From the NCBI GenBank assembly GCA_017302035.1, contig JAFLEA010000009.1, positions 1-64,000 of the forward strand: a DNA stretch of 64,000 nucleotides, written 5' to 3'. Of this stretch, positions 58,310-64,000 are shown piece by piece (positions within the stretch are counted from its first letter, which is position 1; every line of letters begins with the position of its first letter). Under the pieces are notes generated by a model. The model was given only the letters and a program-made list of their open reading frames with translations. It searched no databases and was not told the DNA's origin. Source of the stretch: Lysobacterales bacterium (GTDB taxonomy: Bacteria > Pseudomonadota > Gammaproteobacteria > Xanthomonadales > Xanthomonadaceae). A program made the translations under genes and the position numbers.

Positions 58310-59748
58310 AGTTCCGCCTGCAGTTGCCGGCCCCAGCTTTCCAGCTGATCGAGCAGGACCAGCTGGGTGCCGTCTTCGGCGTGGGTGGCGCGCAGCGCCT
58401 GGAGCTGGGCGAAGTAGCCGTCGAAGCCGCATTCGGACAGGCCGCTGCCCTCGGCCAGGCGCCGGCGGCGGTAGGCGTCCCAGCGCTGGCGCTCGGCCGC
58501 GTCCAAGGTGCCGGGCCAGTTGCGTGCGCGGTAGCGGAACAGCAGTTCGGGCAGGCGCGGGTCCTGGAAGTCGAAGCGTTGCACGGCCAGTTCCGCCGGC
58601 GCGGTCGAGCGCACCCGGGCGCACAGGCGGCGGTCGCCGTCGCCGATGAAGCCCGAGTACAGCGAGGCGTCCACGTCCTCCTCGGCAGAGTCGCGGCCGC
58701 CGCCGGCGAACACCGTCCGCGCCTTCTCGGCCAGCGCCGGAGCATGCGCGCGCAATCTGTCGGCCTTGGCTTGCAAGGCATCCGGGTCCAGGCCCAGGCG
58801 CTGGAAATCGTCGGCGCGCAGGTGCGCCCACGGCACCAGCATCGGCGAGCGGTTCAGGTGCACCTCTTTCAGCGGCACCCGCGCCACGCCCGGTGGCAGG
58901 TCCGCCGCCGGGGTATACAGGCGGTCGGCGATGCCGTCGGCATCCTGGTCCAGCAGCGCGGTCTCGTCGCCGTCCAGGTCGAACACGATCACGCGGTTGC
59001 CGATGACAGGGTGCTGCGCCAGCGGCACCACCACCGCCGCGCACAGGCGGCTGGCCGGGTAACGCTGCGACACGTGCAGCACCGGCTGCATCGCGAACGG
59101 GTCGAGCAGGCCGGCGGCATGGCGCTTGTCGCGCAGCTTCAGCGCGTAGTCCCACAGCCGCGGCTGGGCCTGCCGCAGCAGCCGGGCCATGCCCAGGGTG
59201 GCGTACACGTCCGACAGCGCCTCGTGCGCTTCGCCCTGGCGCACACCGTTGGCCAGGGCCAGATGCTCGAGCCTGAACGAGGTCGCGCCATCCTCGCGCT
59301 TCGGCCAGGCGATACCTTCCGGGCGCAGCGCATGGGCCAGGCGCAGCACGTCCAGCAGGTCCCAGCGCGAGTTGCCGTTGCGCCATTCGCGCTCGTAGGG
59401 ATCGAAGAAGTTGCGGAACAGGGCATGGCGCACGAACTCGTCGTCGAAGCGCAGCGAGTTGTAGCCCAGGGTACAGGTGCCCGGTCGCGCCATCTCGTCA
59501 AGGATGCGCGCGGTGGCCTCGGCCTCGGGCAGGCCCTCGCGCAGGGCGCGCTGCGGGGCGATGCCGGTGATCAGGCTGGCCACCGGCGAGGGCAGCAGGT
59601 CGCCCGCCGGCTGCACGAACAGGCTGATCGGTTCTTCCGCCTGCTCCAGCGCCGCATCGGTGCGCACCGCGGCGAACTGGGCGATGCGGGTGCGGCGCGG
59701 ATCGACCCCGAAGGTCTCCAGGTCGTAGAACAGGAAGCTGTCGTTCAC
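58306..59748 (-). CDS. sbcB: Exodeoxyribonuclease I
   Basis: A 480-residue DEDDh 3'-5' exonuclease acting on single-stranded DNA in recombination and mismatch repair. Asp9 and Glu11 lie in FYDLETFGVDP, followed by LGYNSLRFDDEFVRHALFRNFFDPY and HEALSDVYATLGMARLL. The SH3-like and C-terminal helical regions make up the rest. Length is close to the E. coli protein (475). The start is a GTG at 59748, with GGGGGAGAC upstream, overlapping the kmo stop. Confidence 0.95.
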   Translation of the reverse strand: MNDSFLFYDLETFGVDPRRTRIAQFAAVRTDAALEQAEEPISLFVQPAGDLLPSPVASLITGIAPQRALREGLPEAEATARILDEMARPGTCTLGYNSLRFDDEFVRHALFRNFFDPYEREWRNGNSRWDLLDVLRLAHALRPEGIAWPKREDGATSFRLEHLALANGVRQGEAHEALSDVYATLGMARLLRQAQPRLWDYALKLRDKRHAAGLLDPFAMQPVLHVSQRYPASRLCAAVVVPLAQHPVIGNRVIVFDLDGDETALLDQDADGIADRLYTPAADLPPGVARVPLKEVHLNRSPMLVPWAHLRADDFQRLGLDPDALQAKADRLRAHAPALAEKARTVFAGGGRDSAEEDVDASLYSGFIGDGDRRLCARVRSTAPAELAVQRFDFQDPRLPELLFRYRARNWPGTLDAAERQRWDAYRRRRLAEGSGLSECGFDGYFAQLQALRATHAEDGTQLVLLDQLESWGRQLQAEL

Positions 59749-61116
59749 TGCGTCTCCCCCAGCACCGGCAGACGCTCGTGCACGCTGCGCGCCAGCGCCT
59801 CCCAGTCGATGCCTTGAAGGTCCCTGCGGCCATGAGTGGCTTCGGTCAGGATCTCGCGCTGGACCTCGCTGCGTTCCAGCGCCAGCGCGTACGGGATGCG
59901 CATGAAGGTGACCATGGTGTAGTGGGGCACGAAGCGGTCGGGATGGCGCTGCTGCAGCGCCAGTTCCAGCTCGCGCTGGAGCAGGAAGTCCGGGTCGTCC
60001 ACCCGGTCGCGCATCTCGATGTAGTTCTCCAGCGCCATGGCCTGGATCGCCGCGGCGTTGGGCTTGCGTTGCGCTTCGAACGCGGCGAAGGCCCGTTCCA
60101 GGGTCGGGTTCGCGTCCAGTGCGTCGGCCAGGGCCACGCTGTCCTCGAAGGCGCAGTTCATGCCCTGGCCGTGAAACGGCACCATCGCGTGCGCCGCGTC
60201 GCCCAGCAGCACCGCCTTGTCGCCCAGGTGCCAGCGGTCCAGGTACAGAGTGCCGAGCAGGCCCGGCGGGTGCCGCTCCCAGTCGTGCTCCAGGTCCGGG
60301 ATCAACGGCAGCGCGTCGGGGAAGTCGCGCTCGAACAGGGCGCGCACCTCCGCGCCGCTGCGCACGCTGGCGAAGCTGGGGTCGCCGCTGCCCGGCGCGG
60401 CATGGTTTGGCAGGAACAGGGTGACGGTGAAGGTGCCTTCGTCGTTGGGCAGGGCAATGCACATGTAGCGCCCGCGCGGCCAGATATGCAGTGCATGCGG
60501 TTCGATCCGGAAGCCGCCGCCGGGGGCCGGCGGGATGGTCAGCTCCTTGTAGGAATGGTCCAGGAACTCGGAACGCTCGCCGATCCCGGCCTTGCGCACC
60601 ATTTCCGCGCGCAGCGCCGAGCCGGCGCCGTCGCAGCCGAGCAGGGCCGAGAAGCGGATGTCGTGCGGCTGGTCGTCGCGGTCGTCGATCAGGCGCGCGG
60701 TGCCGGCGTCGAAATCGACCGTGTGCAGGCGGCGGTGGAAGTGCACCGTCGCCCCGGCGCGCTCGGCGGCCTGCAGCAGGCTGAGATTGAGGTCGGCGCG
60801 GTGCACCGACCAGATCGCTTCCGAATCGTCGCGGCCGTAGCGCTGCAGCTGCTGCGAGCCGTCCCGGCCATGGACCATGCGCCCGCGCATCATCACCGCC
60901 TGGCGCATCACCCTCTCTTCGATGCCGGCGGCGCGCAACGCGTGGCGCCCGCGCTCGGCCAGGGCCAGGTTGATCGAGCGCCCGGACTCGTAGCCCTTGA
61001 TCCGCGGATCGCCGCGGCGCTCGTATACGGTCACCTTCCAGCCCCGGCGCGACAGCAGAATCGCCAGCAGCGAACCGGCCAGTCCGGCCCCGACCAGGGT
61101 CAGTTCGCGCGGACCC

Positions 61117-61127
<11 letters not shown>
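59745..61127 (-). CDS. kmo: Kynurenine 3-monooxygenase
   Basis: A 460-residue FAD/NADPH aromatic hydroxylase that turns kynurenine into 3-hydroxykynurenine. The dinucleotide motif is LVGAGLAGSLLAILLSRRG. YESGRSINLALAERG and GDAAHAMVPFHGQGMNCAFED (second FAD motif) are characteristic of KMO. The GTG at 61127 is inside kynU (11-base overlap). The C-terminal region lacks the mitochondrial anchor of eukaryotic KMO. Confidence 0.95.
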
Positions 61128-62385
<1,258 letters not shown>

Positions 62386-62410
62386 CGACGGGTCTGGAAG
62401 GGAATGGGGT

Positions 62411-62974
62411 TCAGGTGATGTCGGCCAGCGAACCGGGCTGGGGGTCGTAGCGGGCCGGGCGCGGGTTCAGATGGCCGCAGTGGCGGCAGGTGCGGTGTTC
62501 GGCCGAACCGTAGAAGCGGTCGAACACCGGCGGAAAGTCCTGCTCGATGTCGCGCAGGTGGAAATATTCCTCGTACAGCTTGTGGTTGCACTGCTCGCAG
62601 TACCAGATCAGGCCATCGTCCTCGTGCGCCAGCCGGCGCCGCTCCACCACCAGGCCGACGCTGCCGGGCAGGCGCTGCGGCGAATGCGGCACGCGCGGCG
62701 GCAGCAGGAAGACCTGGCCGGCGCGGATCGGGATCTCGCGCACCGCGCCGGGACCGCCGTCCGGATGCTCCTGGATCCGCAGCACCATCTCGCCTTCGAG
62801 CTGGAAGAACCACTCCGGGCCCTCGTCCCAGTGGAAGTCGGTGCGCGCGTTCGGCCCGCCGACCACCATCACGATGAAGTCCCCGTCGTAGATGCACTTG
62901 TTGCCCACCGGCGGCCTGAGCAGGTGGCGGTGCTCTTCGATCCAGGCCTGCAGGTCGATTGGTGCGGGCAGCAT
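62411..62974 (-). CDS. haaO: 3-hydroxyanthranilate 3,4-dioxygenase
   Basis: A 187-residue cupin that opens the ring of 3-hydroxyanthranilate; the product cyclises to quinolinate for NAD synthesis. Catalytic iron ligands are His48, Glu54 ([12 protein letters not shown]) and His97. The second, rubredoxin-like metal site has Cys126, Cys129, Cys163 and Cys166, as in the Cupriavidus enzyme. The ATG at 62974 follows AGGAGAG. It is first of the haaO-kynU-kmo block. Confidence 0.96.
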   Translation of the reverse strand: MLPAPIDLQAWIEEHRHLLRPPVGNKCIYDGDFIVMVVGGPNARTDFHWDEGPEWFFQLEGEMVLRIQEHPDGGPGAVREIPIRAGQVFLLPPRVPHSPQRLPGSVGLVVERRRLAHEDDGLIWYCEQCNHKLYEEYFHLRDIEQDFPPVFDRFYGSAEHRTCRHCGHLNPRPARYDPQPGSLADIT

Positions 62975-63012
62975 GGCGGTGGCTCTCCTGCGGTGGCGCC
63001 GCGGGCGGCGGG

Positions 63013-63678
63013 TCAGCGGTTCTCGCGGTCGGCGCGGATCCGCGCCAGCGCCGGTTCGTACCTGTCGGCCAGGCACTCGGGCGAATCGATGTCCATGCCC
63101 AGGTGATGCACGCGGCCGTCCTTGAGGCTGTAGACCCAGCCGTGCACGGTCAGTTCCTGGCCGCGTGCCCAGGCGTCGCGGACGATGGTGGTCTGGCAGA
63201 CGTTGACCACCTGCTCGAGCACGTTCAGCTCGCACAGCCGGTCGTGCTGCAACTCCAGCCCGCCGGCCTGGTGCAGGCAGTCGGCGTGGCGCTCGGCCAC
63301 GTCGGTGACATGGCGGATCCAGTTGTCCACCAGGCCCAGGCGCAGCCGGGTCAGGCCGGCGTAGACGCCGCCGCAGCCGTAGTGGCCCACCACCAGGATG
63401 TGCCTGACCTTGAGCACGTCCACCGCGAACTGGACCACCGACAGGCAGTTGAGGTCGGTGTGGACCACGACATTGGCCACGTTGCGGTGGACGAACACCT
63501 CGCCGGGGGCCATGTCGATGATCTGGTTGGCCGGTACCCGTGAGTCGGAGCAGCCGATCCACAGGTATTCGGGCGCCTGCTGCTTGGACAGCCGGGCGAA
63601 GAACTCCGGGTCCTCGGCGCGCACGCGCTCGGACCAGGCATGGTTGCGGCGGATCAGGTCGTTCAGTTCTTCGGCCAT
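63013..63678 (-). CDS. can: Beta-class carbonic anhydrase
   Basis: A 221-residue cytosolic zinc enzyme interconverting CO2 and bicarbonate. Ligands and catalytic residues are Cys43, Asp45, Arg47 ([10 protein letters not shown]), His99 and Cys102 ([10 protein letters not shown]). It matches E. coli Can (YadF) in length. It ends 38 bases before haaO and so may share transcripts with the kynurenine genes. GATAAT lies only six bases ahead of the ATG, too close for a leader of normal length. Confidence 0.95.
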   Translation of the reverse strand: MAEELNDLIRRNHAWSERVRAEDPEFFARLSKQQAPEYLWIGCSDSRVPANQIIDMAPGEVFVHRNVANVVVHTDLNCLSVVQFAVDVLKVRHILVVGHYGCGGVYAGLTRLRLGLVDNWIRHVTDVAERHADCLHQAGGLELQHDRLCELNVLEQVVNVCQTTIVRDAWARGQELTVHGWVYSLKDGRVHHLGMDIDSPECLADRYEPALARIRADRENR

Positions 63679-63744
63679 GCCGGCATTATCACAGACCCGG
63701 GCGGGCTTGCCGCGTGCCGGGCCGCACGCCGTCGGGACGCGCCT

Positions 63745-64000
63745 TCAGTCGGTCTTGCGCCGGGCCAGGCGGTCGGCCATCAGCGCGGCGACCTCGGCGG
63801 CCCGCTCGCCGGGCAGTCCGCGCAGGCCGTCGATCACCCCGCTCACGTTCGCCCGCGGATGGTTCTGGCTGAGCTTGAATTTCAGTTCGATCCGCTCGGC
63901 GCGGATGCGGAACCCGACGATGCCGCGCAACAGGGCCCGTTCGCGCGGATCGTCCGGGTCGTAGCGCCAGCGGCCGCCGGCTTCCGGCTCGAAGCGCTCG
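63745..64000 (-). CDS. PaiB-like FMN-binding protein, C-terminal part (runs off the window)
   Basis: A frame open to the right edge gives the last about 84 residues of a minus-strand gene. The segment LLRGIVGFRIRAERIELKFKLSQNHPRANVSGVIDGL matches the C-terminus of PaiB-type FMN-binding negative regulators, in which SQN and the helix after it are conserved. The N-terminal FMN-binding split-barrel lies outside the window. A TTG at 63930 is in frame but is not a likely start. Confidence 0.7.
   Translation of the reverse strand, partial: ERFEPEAGGRWRYDPDDPRERALLRGIVGFRIRAERIELKFKLSQNHPRANVSGVIDGLRGLPGERAAEVAALMADRLARRKTD

Overview
The window is high-GC chromosomal DNA from a gammaproteobacterium of the Xanthomonadaceae (Xanthomonas, Stenotrophomonas, Lysobacter, Pseudoxanthomonas or Luteimonas type). 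The call rests on gene order and lineage traits: tpiA-secG-tRNA-Leu-nuoA..N-tRNA-fMet-rimP-nusA-infB-rbfA-truB-rpsO-pnp, separate nuoC and nuoD with a long insertion in NuoC, a TrpR-like gene heading the his operon, and a kynurenine route to NAD (kmo, kynU, haaO). It is core genome. I found no prophage, insertion sequence, CRISPR array or defence island.

Layout. 1-5.9 kb: a partial unrecognised gene, a hotdog-fold gene, accD, glmM, a 2-oxoglutarate/Fe(II)-type oxygenase and tpiA. 5.9-21.7 kb: secG, tRNA-Leu(GAG), a terminator, a promoter, and the complete 14-gene complex I operon nuoA-N, mostly joined by start-stop overlaps. 21.7-31.7 kb: an intergenic repeat, tRNA-fMet, then the transcription/translation cluster rimP-nusA-infB-rbfA-truB, rpsO and pnp with terminators. 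31.7-36.1 kb: an FNR-type regulator divergent from hisS, then a large histidine/aromatic ammonia-lyase-like gene. 36.2-44.0 kb: a second copy of the intergenic repeat, a palindromic operator, and the compact operon trpR-like-hisG-D-C-B-H-A-F-IE. 44.1-55.5 kb: a secreted metallophosphoesterase, methionine salvage genes mtnB-D-C, an APC permease, a Nudix hydrolase, divergent serA and a D-2-hydroxyglutarate dehydrogenase-like gene, and an exported DUF2388/DUF4105 pair. 55.5-64 kb (all minus strand): efpL/yeiP, an HSD10-like dehydrogenase, a DUF2939 gene, a DUF2461 gene, exonuclease I, kmo, kynU, haaO, a beta-carbonic anhydrase and the end of a paiB-like gene.

How the genes work together. The his operon makes histidine from PRPP and ATP. 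Its leader shows no His-codon run, but a perfect 9-bp-arm palindrome overlaps the promoter and lies just ahead of the TrpR-like gene, so repressor control looks likely. SerA probably couples to its divergent neighbour, which would re-oxidise the D-2-hydroxyglutarate that SerA can make. Kmo, KynU and HaaO turn kynurenine into the quinolinate precursor for NAD; the earlier (dioxygenase, formamidase) and later steps are not in the window. The most interesting signals are the his operator/repressor pair, the ammonia-lyase with an extra segment of about 60 residues, the pair of diverged structured intergenic repeats, the HExxH/DUF4105 exported protein, and the FNR-like protein with unusual cysteine spacing next to a 16-bp dyad.
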